Part shown: one piece after another, positions 1 through 8,542 of the stretch
How the letters are laid out: the number at the start of each line of letters is the position of its first letter
How positions within the stretch are numbered: position 1 is the stretch's first letter
NCBI RefSeq assembly: GCF_017163755.1
Contig: NZ_JAFIWC010000032.1
Location: forward strand, 1-55,827
DNA length: 55,827 nt
Origin: Xanthomonas sp.
Lineage (GTDB): Bacteria > Pseudomonadota > Gammaproteobacteria > Xanthomonadales > Xanthomonadaceae
Direction of reading: 5' to 3'
Notes under the pieces: model-generated
What the model was told of the DNA's origin: nothing
Database searches by the model: none
What the model saw: the letters and a program-made list of their open reading frames with translations, nothing else
Translations under genes and position numbers: made by a program

Positions 1-48
1 GCCATGCGCGCACCTGTTTCCAGCCGGGCCGCCGTTAGCCGGTTGATC

Positions 49-996
49 CTACTCGGGAAAACGTGGGGATACCTCAGGGTCCGACCCCTCCCGCCGCTGG
101 CCGTGATAGATCCAGGTCGAGGTCACGGCGGCCGCCGGCGCGACATACAGCATGATGTCGGTGAGCAGTTCCTCTTCCGAGAACTTGCTCCAGATGTCCG
201 GGCCGCCATCGGCCCGGGTCGGAAGATCGGCCCACTTGCCGATCTTCTCCAGTATCCAGCCTGCCACGCCGACCGGGCTGTCGGCCATCGCGACGCCCAG
301 GGTCTGCGGGCGCGTGCGCTGCTCGTGCGCGTAGCCGGTCTCCAGATCGAGGATGGCGTCGCGGCGGGCGATCAGGTCCTTCTCCTGCGCGGTCGTGGCC
401 GTGGCGTCGCTGGCGAAGATGCTCACCATGTTGATGTGCAAGCCGAGCAGCGCGTCGGGCCGCAGGAACGCCATCCAACTGCCGATATGCGCGCCCCAGT
501 CGCCGCCCTGGACGAGGTAGCGGGCTTGGCCGAACAGCCGGACCATCAGCCCGTGCATGAGCTCGGCGGCCCGGCGCGGACCGATGATGCCGGTGATCGG
601 CGTGGAAAAAGCGAAGCCCGGGAGGGACGGAACCACGACGTCGTGCCCGTCCGCCGCCAGAGGCGCGAGGAGCCGCTCGAATTCAAGATACGACCCCGGC
701 CAGCCGTGCAGGAGCAGAAGCGGCGGCTTGGATCCGTCGCCGCGCAGATGGACGAAATGCAGGCGCTCGCCCTCGACCTCGGTGGCGAAGTTGGGCAGCT
801 GGTTGAGGCGCCGTTCGATCGCCCGCCAATCGTAGCGGTCCCGCCAGTAGGCGACGAGCCGCTTGAGGTCGTCGATCCCGACGCCTGCGCTCCATCCTCC
901 GGCGTCCGCGAGTTGGCGCCAGTCGTAGGCGTCCACTTTCGCCTGGATGCTGGCGAGCCGTGCATCTGGAATGTCGATCGTGTAGGGCGAGACCAT
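49..996 (-). CDS. Epoxide hydrolase (EHN + alpha/beta hydrolase), C-terminus missing
   Basis: This resembles the microsomal-type epoxide hydrolase family, which opens epoxides to diols through a covalent Asp-ester intermediate. Residues 1-95 look like the EHN N-terminal domain, followed by an alpha/beta hydrolase fold with the oxyanion motif HGWPGS (97-102) and the nucleophile motif GGDWG (Asp166). Family members usually run to about 380 residues or more and carry the acid and the catalytic His in the last 80 residues. Here the frame stops after 315 residues (ending SPRFPE), so both are absent. The protein is therefore probably inactive or the gene is frameshifted. No convincing continuation is visible in the 48 bases left before the window edge. 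The gene starts at an ATG and is divergent from a LysR gene 166 bp away, which probably regulates it. Confidence 0.8.
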   Translation of the reverse strand: MVSPYTIDIPDARLASIQAKVDAYDWRQLADAGGWSAGVGIDDLKRLVAYWRDRYDWRAIERRLNQLPNFATEVEGERLHFVHLRGDGSKPPLLLLHGWPGSYLEFERLLAPLAADGHDVVVPSLPGFAFSTPITGIIGPRRAAELMHGLMVRLFGQARYLVQGGDWGAHIGSWMAFLRPDALLGLHINMVSIFASDATATTAQEKDLIARRDAILDLETGYAHEQRTRPQTLGVAMADSPVGVAGWILEKIGKWADLPTRADGGPDIWSKFSEEELLTDIMLYVAPAAAVTSTWIYHGQRREGSDPEVSPRFPE

Positions 997-1088
997 TGTT
1001 CACCTCATCGCTCAGCGGTGACCGCCACGTCGGTTGGCGAGCGGTACGTCCATGGGGCTGGAACTCGAGTCTTTCGGCCAACGCAACG

Positions 1089-1119
1089 ATAGAGACCGGT
1101 CGCGCCTCGTGTCTATACT
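1089..1119. promoter_or_regulatory. Candidate LysR operator and lysR -10 element
   Basis: ATAGAGAC (1089-1096) and GTGTCTAT (1109-1116) form an inverted repeat with 7 of 8 positions matching and a 12-bp spacer. The right arm overlaps TATACT (1114-1119), a good -10 hexamer for the rightward LysR gene. The position between the divergent hydrolase and regulator is where LysR-type regulators usually bind, and overlap with the -10 would give autorepression. The repeat and hexamer are seen directly; their function is inferred. Confidence 0.5.
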
Positions 1120-1162
1120 AAAAAGGCCGTCAACACCTTTGCGTTTTTCGCACAATTGCCCC

Positions 1163-2053
1163 ATGGACATCGCTGGCGAACTGGAAGTCTTTACCCTGGT
1201 GGCCGAGGCCGGGAGTTTCTCGGCGGCGGGACGACGGCTGAAGCTGGCGCCGTCGTCCGTCACCCGGGTCGTCGACCGGATCGAAGCCCGCCTCGGCGTC
1301 CGCCTGTTGCTGCGGACGACCCGGTCGCTGACGTTGACCCCGGAAGGCGCGACCTATCTGTCCTCCGCGCGGCGGATCCTGGCGGACCTGCGCGAAACCG
1401 AACAGCTGATCGCCGACCAGAGCTCGCCGAAGGGGCGCCTGCGCGTGAGCCTCTCGCTCACCTACGGACGGATGTTCGTGGTGCCGCTTCTGCGCGATTT
1501 CCTCCAGCGCCACCCCGGCATCCTGCTCGAGGTGATCTCCACCGATGCCGTGATCGACATCGCCGCCGGCCAGGCGGACGTCGCGGTGCGCCTGGGCCCG
1601 CTCCCCGACAGCCCGCTCACGGCACGCAAGCTTGCCCAGACCCACAAGCTGATCGTGGCCTCGCCCGACTATCTCGCGCGCCGCGGTACGCCGGTCGTCC
1701 CCGAGGACCTGCACGGGCACGACTGCATCGGCTTCAACTTCAAGCGCGCCGCTCCGACCTGGCCCTTCCGCAAGGACGGGCGCGACTACGCGCTGCCGAT
1801 CAAGGGCAGCGTGGAAACCAACAATGGCGAGACGCAACGCCAGTTGGCCATCGAAGGCCTCGGGATCGCGCGGGTGTGCGCCGAAACGGCGGAGGACGCG
1901 ATCCAGGCCGGCCAGCTCGTGGCGCTCCTGGAGGCGTTCAACCCGGGCGACGGCGAGGAGGTCCATGCGGTGTTCGTCGGCGGCACGCACACGCCGGCAC
2001 GGGTCCGCTGCTTCGTCGACTACCTCGTCCAGCGGCTGGGCAAGGTGCGTTGA
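1163..2053 (+). CDS. LysR-family transcriptional regulator
   Basis: A 296-residue protein with the usual LysR layout. A winged helix-turn-helix occupies residues 1-60 (LEVFTLVAEAGSFSAAGRRL, then SSVTRVVDRIEARLGVRLL and TRSLTLTPEG). A substrate-binding-protein-like effector domain follows from about residue 90 (GRLRVSLSLTYGR onward). The start was placed at ATG 1163, because the helix-turn-helix begins right after MDIAGELEVF, as in the family; an upstream in-frame extension is not conserved-looking. It is divergent from the epoxide hydrolase gene, so a role in controlling that gene and its own promoter is likely. The effector is unknown. Confidence 0.9.
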   Translation: MDIAGELEVFTLVAEAGSFSAAGRRLKLAPSSVTRVVDRIEARLGVRLLLRTTRSLTLTPEGATYLSSARRILADLRETEQLIADQSSPKGRLRVSLSLTYGRMFVVPLLRDFLQRHPGILLEVISTDAVIDIAAGQADVAVRLGPLPDSPLTARKLAQTHKLIVASPDYLARRGTPVVPEDLHGHDCIGFNFKRAAPTWPFRKDGRDYALPIKGSVETNNGETQRQLAIEGLGIARVCAETAEDAIQAGQLVALLEAFNPGDGEEVHAVFVGGTHTPARVRCFVDYLVQRLGKVR

Positions 2054-2133
2054 TCGAAACGTGCGCCGAGAGGAGTGGCTGGCTCGGCAGGACACGCGAT
2101 AACGCCAAACGCGATGAGGCGTCCCGAAAACGA

Positions 2134-2159
2134 AGAACGCCGGCATTTGCCGGCGTTCT
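2134..2159 (-). terminator. Hairpin terminator downstream of fda
   Basis: An 11-bp perfect stem (AGAACGCCGGC and its complement) closes a 4-base loop. On the minus strand it is followed by a T-rich stretch (TTCTTCGTTTTC). It lies 27 bp beyond the aldolase stop codon and can also stop transcription arriving from the lysR side. Confidence 0.7.
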
Positions 2160-2185
2160 CGCTCACTCCAGCGGCGGCGCCGGAC

Positions 2186-3190
2186 TCAGCCCTGCCACTT
2201 GCCCAGCGCGGCCAGGCCGTTCTCCTTGGCGCGCTCGTAGATCACCTGCTGCGCCTTGGCGAAATTGCCCTTCATGTCCTGCGACCACAGCTTCAGCGCG
2301 GCCTGCTGCATCGCACGGCCGTAGGAGAAGCTCAGCGGCCACGGCAGGTTGCCGAGCTGGTTCATCGCGTTCAGGTGCGCGGTGGACTGCTCGTCGGTCT
2401 GGCCGCCGGACAGGAACACGATGCCGGGCAGGATCGCCGGCACGGTGCTCTTCAGGCACATCACGGTGGACTCGGCCACTTCCTCGACGCTGGCCTGCTC
2501 GTCGCAGTCCTTGCCGGCGATGACCATCGACGCCTTCAGGATGGTGCCTTCGAGCACCACGTTCTGCTCGTACAGCGCGCCGAACAGCGAGCGCAGCGTG
2601 GCTTCGGTCACTTCGTAGCAGGTCTCGATGTCGTGGTCGCCGTCCATCAGCACCTCCGGCTCGACCATCGGCACCAGGCCCTGCTCCTGGCACAGCGCCG
2701 CATAGCGCGCCAGCGCATGCGCGTTGGTCTCGATGCACACGCCGGACGGGATGTCCTCGCCGATGGTGATCACCGCGCGCCACTTGGCGAAACGCGCGCC
2801 GAGCTTGTAGTACTCCTCCAGGCGCGCGCGCAGGCCGTCCAGGCCCTCGGTGACCAGCTCGCCGGGCATGCCGGCCAGCGGCTGCGCGCCCTTGTCGACC
2901 TTGATGCCGGGGATGATGCCGTGCTCGGCCATGTACTTGGCGAACGGCACGCCGTCCTTGGTCTTCTGGCGGATGGTCTCGTCGAACAGGATCGCGCCGG
3001 AGATGTAGTCGCTCAGCTTCGGCGTGGTCAGCAGCAACTCGCGGTAGGCGCGGCGGTTCTCTTCGACGTTCTCGATGCCGACGCCGGCGAAGCGCTTGGC
3101 GATCGTGCTGGTGGATTCGTCGATCGCGATGATGCCCTTGCCCGGGGCGACCATCGCCTGTGCGGTTTCGGCAAGCTGTTCGATGCTCAT
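2186..3190 (-). CDS. fda: Class I fructose-bisphosphate aldolase
   Basis: Cleaves fructose 1,6-bisphosphate to glyceraldehyde 3-phosphate and dihydroxyacetone phosphate, reversibly, in glycolysis/gluconeogenesis in the cytoplasm. The 334-residue chain matches the animal-type class I family. The N-terminal GKGIIAIDESTSTIAKRF block (residues 18-34) is present, and the Schiff-base signature VLEGTILKASM puts the active-site Lys at 219. The start at 3190 fits the family N-terminus (MSIEQLAETAQAMVAPGKG). A -10 hexamer lies 30 bases upstream and a hairpin terminator follows, so it looks monocistronic. It belongs with the pgk, phosphatase and pyruvate kinase genes transcribed just upstream on the same strand. 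Confidence 0.96.
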   Translation of the reverse strand: MSIEQLAETAQAMVAPGKGIIAIDESTSTIAKRFAGVGIENVEENRRAYRELLLTTPKLSDYISGAILFDETIRQKTKDGVPFAKYMAEHGIIPGIKVDKGAQPLAGMPGELVTEGLDGLRARLEEYYKLGARFAKWRAVITIGEDIPSGVCIETNAHALARYAALCQEQGLVPMVEPEVLMDGDHDIETCYEVTEATLRSLFGALYEQNVVLEGTILKASMVIAGKDCDEQASVEEVAESTVMCLKSTVPAILPGIVFLSGGQTDEQSTAHLNAMNQLGNLPWPLSFSYGRAMQQAALKLWSQDMKGNFAKAQQVIYERAKENGLAALGKWQG

Positions 3191-3219
3191 GGAGTTCCTA
3201 TGGCACGGGGGAAAACCGA

Positions 3220-3225
3220 AGTATA
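3220..3225 (-). promoter_or_regulatory. -10 element of fda
   Basis: TATACT on the minus strand, 30 bases before the aldolase ATG, inside an AT-richer patch (GGATATACTTCGG). I see no strong -35 hexamer at the expected distance. Confidence 0.5.
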
Positions 3226-3320
3226 TCCCGCGGCGGCGCAGCCATTCCTTCACGGAATGCTTGCAACCGTTTCCACGCGGTAGACGAAGCGGAGACGTGC
3301 GCGCGTTGCGCCATCGGCGC

Positions 3321-3356
3321 AAAAAAAAGCCGCGCGCTGCCTGGGCAGCGCGCGGC
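3321..3356 (-). terminator. Rho-independent terminator of pykA
   Basis: A perfect 12-bp GC-rich stem (GCCGCGCGCTGC with its complement, 3329-3340 and 3345-3356) with a 4-base loop. On the minus strand it is followed by eight T residues (A-run at 3321-3328). It lies 29 bp past the pyruvate kinase stop codon. Confidence 0.93.
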
Positions 3357-3385
3357 CATCCGTTGCGGCACCGGGGCCGCGGGCG

Positions 3386-4852
3386 TTACAGCTCGCCCAG
3401 ACCGCTGGCGCGGCCGTCCGGGCCCACCTCGAGCAGGCGCAGCGTGTTGGTCGCGCCGTGGGTCTCCATGTGCTCGCCGCTGGTGAACACCACGCGATCG
3501 CCCGGGCCCATGCGCTCGGCCTCGACCAGCAGGCGGATCGCCGCGCGCGCGGCCTCGCGCGGGGTCAGTCCGCGGCTGTCGAAGTTGATCGGGAACACGC
3601 CGCGCATCATCGCCATGCCGCGGCGCGCGCCGTCGTGGCGGGTGAAGGCGTAGATCGGCATCTTGGAGCGGAAGCGCGACAGGAAGCGCGGCGTGCCGCC
3701 GGATTCGGTCAGCGCGACCACGCCGCCCAGGCCCACGTGCTCGGACAGGAACATCGTCGCCATCGCGATCGCCTGGTCGGCGCGCTGCAGGTTGCGCTGC
3801 GCGGCCTCGAAGTCGGTGTCCATCTCGAACTGGCGCTCGGCGCCCAGGCAGATCCGCGCCATCGCCTGCACCGCCTTGACCGGGTAGGCGCCAGCGGCGG
3901 TTTCGGCCGACAGCATCACCGCATCGGTGCCGTCGATCACCGCGTTGGCCACGTCCAGCACCTCGGCGCGGGTCGGGATCGGGTTCTCGACCATCGACTG
4001 CAGCATCTGCGTGGCGGTGATCACCACTTTGTTCTGCGCCAGCGATTCGCGGATGATCTTCTTCTGCAGGCCGGGCAGCTCGGCGTCGCCGATCTCCACG
4101 CCCAGGTCGCCGCGCGCGACCATCACCACGTCGCTGGCCTCGACGATCTCGGTCAGGTTCTCGATCGCCTCGGTGCGCTCGATCTTCGACACCAGCGCGG
4201 CATAGCAGCCGTGCTGCTCGGCGATGCGCCGCGCGTCGTGCATGTCCTGCGCGTTACGGCAGAACGACACCGCGATGAAATCGACGCCGATCTTGGCGAC
4301 GATGCCGATCAGTTCCTTGTCGCGCTCGGTCAGCGCGCCCAGCGACAGGCCGCCGCCCTGCTTGTTCAGGCCCTTGCGGTCGGACAGCACGCCGTCGTTG
4401 AGCACGGTGCTGACGATGCGCTCGCCCTGCACCTCGACCACCTGCAACTGCAGCAGGCCGTCGTCGAGCAGCAGCACGTCGCCCGGCTTCACGTCGTTGG
4501 GCAGGCCCAGGTAGCTGACCCCGACCTGGTTCTCGTCGCCGGCCGGCGCGTTGGCGTCGGCGACCAGGTCGAAGCGCGCGCCGGCCTTCAGCGAGACCTT
4601 GCCGCTGGCGAAGCGCTCGATGCGGATCTTCGGCCCCGGCAGGTCGGCGAGGATACCCACCTCGCTGCCCACGCGCTGCGCCGCGGCGCGCACTTCGGCG
4701 GCGCGCTTGGCCTGGCCGGACGGATCGCCGTGCGAGAAGTTCAGCCGCACCACGTTGACGCCGGCGCGGAACAGGTCTTCGAGCACGCCCGGCGGGTCGG
4801 TGGCCGGCCCGAGGGTGGCGAGAATCTTGGTGCGGCGCTGACGTTCGATCAT
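3386..4852 (-). CDS. pykA: Pyruvate kinase
   Basis: Converts phosphoenolpyruvate and ADP to pyruvate and ATP, the last step of glycolysis. The protein has 488 residues, close to the 470-490 typical of the family. The N-terminal barrel begins RRTKILATLGPATDPP, and NFSHGDPSG follows. The active-site signature ALVSKIERTEAIEN contains the catalytic Lys. MVARGDLGVEIG precedes the metal-site region, and the C-terminal allosteric domain contains ALTESGGTPRFLSRFR. The start was set at ATG 4852, just before IERQRRTKI; upstream in-frame codons are not family-like. It has its own terminator and sits between the phosphatase gene (172 bp upstream) and fda. Confidence 0.97.
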   Translation of the reverse strand: MIERQRRTKILATLGPATDPPGVLEDLFRAGVNVVRLNFSHGDPSGQAKRAAEVRAAAQRVGSEVGILADLPGPKIRIERFASGKVSLKAGARFDLVADANAPAGDENQVGVSYLGLPNDVKPGDVLLLDDGLLQLQVVEVQGERIVSTVLNDGVLSDRKGLNKQGGGLSLGALTERDKELIGIVAKIGVDFIAVSFCRNAQDMHDARRIAEQHGCYAALVSKIERTEAIENLTEIVEASDVVMVARGDLGVEIGDAELPGLQKKIIRESLAQNKVVITATQMLQSMVENPIPTRAEVLDVANAVIDGTDAVMLSAETAAGAYPVKAVQAMARICLGAERQFEMDTDFEAAQRNLQRADQAIAMATMFLSEHVGLGGVVALTESGGTPRFLSRFRSKMPIYAFTRHDGARRGMAMMRGVFPINFDSRGLTPREAARAAIRLLVEAERMGPGDRVVFTSGEHMETHGATNTLRLLEVGPDGRASGLGEL

Positions 4853-5024
4853 GATGGGGAGCCTCCCGGGCAAAGAGTCGGAAATTAACACAGGCGGGTC
4901 GCCATCACGATTTCGTTGTGGCATACCCGCGGAATGATTCCGGCATGTCCTGCGGACACGCCGGGCCTTGGCCGCTGACGCCGCGCTGTCCTGGACGGGG
5001 ACAATCGCGCGTCCTCGGCCACGC

Positions 5025-5672
5025 TCAGCCGTCGACCAGGCCGGGCAGTTGCGCCGGCTGCGCCGCCAGCTGGGTGGCGCCGGCGGCGCGCAGTTCGTCC
5101 TCGCTGCCGAAGCCCCACAGTACGCCGATGCTGCGCATGCCGTGGTGGTTGGCGCCTTCGATGTCCATGCGCCGGTCGCCGATCATGCGGCAGCCGTCGG
5201 CCTGCAGCGACAGGCGCCGCAGCGTCTCGGCGATCAGGTCGGGCTTGAAGCGGCGCTGGCCGTCGTCGCTGGCGCCGACGACCTGCTCGAAGTGCGCGCC
5301 GAACGGCAGCGTCTCGACGATGCGCCGGGCGAAGCGCTCGTTCTTCGAGGTCACCACCGCCAGGCGGTGGCCTGCGGCGACCAGCGCCTCGACCGCCGCG
5401 CCGATCTGCGGGAACACGGTGTGTTCGCGCCAGCCCTGGCTGTCGTAGCGCTGGCGATACAGCGCCAGCGCCTGCTCGACCCGCGCCGGATCGGCGTCGA
5501 AATGCGCGTGGAAACTGTCGCGCAGCGGCGGGCCGATCCAGCTGCGCAGCACGTCCGCCGGCGGCGCTGGCAGCGCCATCTGCGCGAAGGCATGCAGGAT
5601 GCTGCCGACGATGCCGGCCTCCGAGTCGACCAGGGTGCCGTCCAGGTCGAAGAACAACGTATCGGTACTCAC
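5025..5672 (-). CDS. HAD-family phosphatase (phosphoglycolate phosphatase-like)
   Basis: A 215-residue HAD hydrolase. Motif I is [14 protein letters not shown] near residue 7, with the nucleophile and acid/base Asp pair. A helical cap (residues 15-80) follows. Motif II is AVVTSKN, and the motif III/IV region is [10 protein letters not shown] and [14 protein letters not shown]. The substrate cannot be read from sequence; phosphoglycolate phosphatase and 5'-nucleotidase-like activities are both possible. It starts with GTG, and that codon overlaps the pgk stop codon (GTGA), so it is translationally coupled to pgk. Such coupling suggests a damage-repair or side-product role alongside glycolysis, which is inference. 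Confidence 0.88.
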   Translation of the reverse strand: MSTDTLFFDLDGTLVDSEAGIVGSILHAFAQMALPAPPADVLRSWIGPPLRDSFHAHFDADPARVEQALALYRQRYDSQGWREHTVFPQIGAAVEALVAAGHRLAVVTSKNERFARRIVETLPFGAHFEQVVGASDDGQRRFKPDLIAETLRRLSLQADGCRMIGDRRMDIEGANHHGMRSIGVLWGFGSEDELRAAGATQLAAQPAQLPGLVDG

Positions 5673-6847
5673 GCCCCGCGTGCCTCCAGCGCGGCGACCG
5701 CCGGCAGGGTCTTGCCCTCAAGGAATTCCAGGAACGCGCCGCCGCCGGTGGAGATGTAGCTGACCTGGTCGGCGATGCCGTACTTGTCGACCGCGGCCAG
5801 GGTGTCGCCGCCGCCGGCGATCGAGAACGCCGGCGAGGCGGCGATCGCGCGCGCCAGGGTCTGCGTGCCCGTGCCGAACGCATCGAACTCGAACACCCCG
5901 ACCGGACCGTTCCACACCACGGTGCCGGCCTTGGCGATCAGCTCGGCGTAGTGCGCGGCGGTGTCCGGGCCGATGTCCAGGATCAGGTCGTCGTCGGCGA
6001 CCTCGGCCAGCGCCTTCACCGTGGCCTGCGCCTCGGGCAGGAACTGCTTGGCCACCACCACGTCGCTGGGCAGCGGGATCGCCGCGCCGCGCGCGTTGGC
6101 GTCGGCGACGATCTTGCGCGCGGTGTCCAGCAGGTCCGGCTCGCACAGCGACTTGCCGACCGGATATCCGGCCGCGGCGATGAAGGTGTTGGCGATGCCG
6201 CCGCCGACGATCAGCTGGTCGACCTTGCCGACCAGGTTCGACAGCAGTTCCAGCTTGGTCGAGACCTTGCTGCCGGCGACGATCGCCAGCAGCGGCTTGG
6301 CCGGATGCAGCAGCGCCTTGCCCAGCGCATCCAGCTCGGCCATCAGCAGCGGGCCACCGGCGGCGACCGGCGCGAAGCGGATCACGCCGTGGGTGGAAGC
6401 CTGCGCGCGGTGCGCGGTGCCGAACGCGTCCATCACGAACACGTCGCACAGCGCCGCGTACTTCCTGGCCAGGGCTTCGTCGTCCTTGCCCTCGCCGACG
6501 TTCATCCGGCAGTTCTCCAGCAGCGCGATCTGGCCCGGCGCCACGTCCACGCCATCGACCCAGTCGCGCCGCAGCGCCACCTCGGTGCCGAGCAGCGCGC
6601 TCAGCCGCGCGGCCACCGGCGCCAGCGAATCCTCCGCGCTCCAGGTACCCTCCTTCGGCCGCCCCAGGTGCGAGGTGACCATCACCGCGGCGCCCTGCTG
6701 CAGCGCCAGCTTCAGCGTCGGCACCGACGCCACGATGCGCTGCTCGGAGGTGATCCGGCCTTGGTCGTCGATCGGCACGTTCAGGTCTTGCCGGATCAGC
6801 ACGCGCTTGCCGGACAAATCGAGATCGGTCATTCGCAAAATGGGCAT
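5669..6847 (-). CDS. pgk: Phosphoglycerate kinase
   Basis: Transfers phosphate from 1,3-bisphosphoglycerate to ADP. The 392-residue length matches the family. The N-terminal substrate-binding domain begins [20 protein letters not shown] and contains [10 protein letters not shown]. The C-terminal nucleotide domain has [11 protein letters not shown] and ends with the [14 protein letters not shown] motif. The start at 6847 ([11 protein letters not shown]) fits homologues, which begin about six residues before TDLDL; ATG 6832 is the alternative. Its 3' end overlaps the HAD phosphatase start by four bases. A 342-bp gap separates it from the DUF3999 gene upstream, so it should have its own promoter. 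Confidence 0.97.
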   Translation of the reverse strand: MPILRMTDLDLSGKRVLIRQDLNVPIDDQGRITSEQRIVASVPTLKLALQQGAAVMVTSHLGRPKEGTWSAEDSLAPVAARLSALLGTEVALRRDWVDGVDVAPGQIALLENCRMNVGEGKDDEALARKYAALCDVFVMDAFGTAHRAQASTHGVIRFAPVAAGGPLLMAELDALGKALLHPAKPLLAIVAGSKVSTKLELLSNLVGKVDQLIVGGGIANTFIAAAGYPVGKSLCEPDLLDTARKIVADANARGAAIPLPSDVVVAKQFLPEAQATVKALAEVADDDLILDIGPDTAAHYAELIAKAGTVVWNGPVGVFEFDAFGTGTQTLARAIAASPAFSIAGGGDTLAAVDKYGIADQVSYISTGGGAFLEFLEGKTLPAVAALEARGA

Positions 6848-7189
6848 TGTCGGTCGCTCGCTATCGGGGGGAATTGCAAAGAAGAGAGGCGCGGTGCCGC
6901 GCTCGGCGCGGCCAGCGCGGCTTCGGAACGTCGGAATGGCCATCCATGGCCGCGCGCTCGCCGGACACAGCGAGACCGGACCATGCGAAGCATGCTGGCA
7001 TCGGACCACGTTCCTCGCGATGAAGGACCGCCATTGTCGGAGGTTCGCGGCGATGCGGCAAACCCGGAGCGGGCCCGGCAGAGGTCATCGCGGGTCCACG
7101 CTTACTGGCGCAACGAATCGCGGGCGTGCCTCGCGGGCGCATCGCCCGCGCCACAACGCATCGCGCGGGGCCGCGAACGCCGGGCGGGA
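6848..7189. other. Intergenic region upstream of pgk
   Basis: 342 bp with no supportable gene. It should carry the pgk promoter on the minus strand, but I cannot pick a clear -35/-10 pair. A small hairpin (GCGGGCG/CGCCCGC, 7133-7149) lies downstream of the DUF3999 stop codon and could weaken read-through; it has no T-run. Confidence 0.5.
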
Positions 7190-8542
7190 TCAGCCGCCGC
7201 TGGCCGCCGGCGCCTTGCGCAGCAGGCTGAAGGCGAAGCCGACCACGATCAGCGCCGCACCGATCAGCAGCGCCCACAACAGCCAGGCCTTCCAGTCGCG
7301 TACCGGCGGCGCCGGCTGCAGCGCGGCCTCGCCCGCCAGCGGCGTCGCCACGCCCAGGCTCGCCTTGGCCGGCGTCCATTGCGGGCCGCGCTGGGCGCGC
7401 AACGCCTCCAGCGTGGCGGCCACCGGCGCCGCGGCACGCTGCGCACGCGCACTGCCGGCGGCCAGCGCGTACGGCGGGGCGCCCTGCGCCAGGAAGGTCA
7501 GCGTCTCCGGTTGATAGCCCAGGCGCAGCGCCGGGCGCTGGCTGCCCGGGTCCTGCGTCGCCAGCAGCCGCCAGTAGCGGTCGCGCACCGGCGCGGCCAG
7601 CGCCTGCGGCGGCGAGCGGTCGCTGTCCTTGCCGACCTGGAACGCCACCCATGGCCCGGCGCGGTCCTGCCACGGCGCTTCGGCGCCGTCGCGGCTCTGC
7701 ACTCGCCATTCGATCGCGCTGTTGCCGGGCAGCGCCACGTCCACGCGCGCCACCGGGTAACGCCCCGGCGACTGGAATTCGAAGCTGCGCTGCGCCGCAT
7801 CGGCGCGCAGCGCATCGAGCTGCTGCCAATGCCAGTCGGCGGCCGCCGGCGCGGCGGTCAGTTCGGCGCCGACCCCGCTCAGGCTCGGCAATGGCGCCGG
7901 CGACAACGGCACCAGCCGCAGGTAGCGGACCTGGCGCCCGATCACGATGCGCAGCTGCTGCAGGCGCTGTCCCTGGTTGGCCAGATCGACCAGCGTCGCC
8001 TCCGGCACCAGCACCTGCCAGTCGCGCAGGTCGTCGCTGGCTTCCACCCGGTAGCGCGCCTGCCGCGGCGCGTCGGCGGCCGCCCATTGCAGCGACAGCG
8101 CCAGCACCGGCTCGCGCAAGGCGGTGGCGTCGATCAGCCACCCCGCGCCGGCCGCATCGGCCGCCGAGCTGCCCACCCGGGTCTGGATGCGGCGCACGCT
8201 GCCGTCGGCATCGCGCTCGGCGATCAACTCCAGGTCGGCGCTGGCGCCGGCGCGGCCAGCCGGCAGCGGGAACCACGGCAGTGCCTGCTGGCGCGGCGTG
8301 GCGGCCGCCTGCTCGGCGCCGAACAGCGCCGCCGGCACCGGCTCGCCGTTGCCGTTGAACACCTCCACATCGCCGAGCGAGGCCAGATGCGCGCGGCGGT
8401 ACACCGCATCGTCCAGCGTCACCCGGTAGGCGCCGGCATCGGCATCCTGCAGGGTCAACGGCCATTGCTGCGCGTAGTCCTCGCGCTGGCTGGCCGCCCA
8501 CGCGGCGACCGGCAACAGCGCGAGCAGGATCAGACGTCTCAT
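7190..8542 (-). CDS. DUF3999 family exported membrane protein
   Basis: A 450-residue protein of unknown function, family DUF3999. It starts with a clear signal peptide (MRRLILLALLPVAAWA). A long beta-rich extracytoplasmic region follows. One C-terminal transmembrane helix (WKAWLLWALLIGAALIVVGF) and a short RK-containing tail complete it. Its ATG overlaps the stop codon of the DUF2339 gene (ATGA), so the two are co-translated. In this family the DUF3999 gene commonly sits next to DUF2339, suggesting a shared envelope complex; the function is not known. The predicted topology is a periplasmic domain anchored at its C-terminus. Confidence 0.87.
   Translation of the reverse strand: MRRLILLALLPVAAWAASQREDYAQQWPLTLQDADAGAYRVTLDDAVYRRAHLASLGDVEVFNGNGEPVPAALFGAEQAAATPRQQALPWFPLPAGRAGASADLELIAERDADGSVRRIQTRVGSSAADAAGAGWLIDATALREPVLALSLQWAAADAPRQARYRVEASDDLRDWQVLVPEATLVDLANQGQRLQQLRIVIGRQVRYLRLVPLSPAPLPSLSGVGAELTAAPAAADWHWQQLDALRADAAQRSFEFQSPGRYPVARVDVALPGNSAIEWRVQSRDGAEAPWQDRAGPWVAFQVGKDSDRSPPQALAAPVRDRYWRLLATQDPGSQRPALRLGYQPETLTFLAQGAPPYALAAGSARAQRAAAPVAATLEALRAQRGPQWTPAKASLGVATPLAGEAALQPAPPVRDWKAWLLWALLIGAALIVVGFAFSLLRKAPAASGG

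Noticed and set aside
1156-2523. Plus-strand 455-codon frame overlapping the LysR gene and running into fda
   Set aside because: It is one frame off the LysR gene and has no helix-turn-helix or other family motif.
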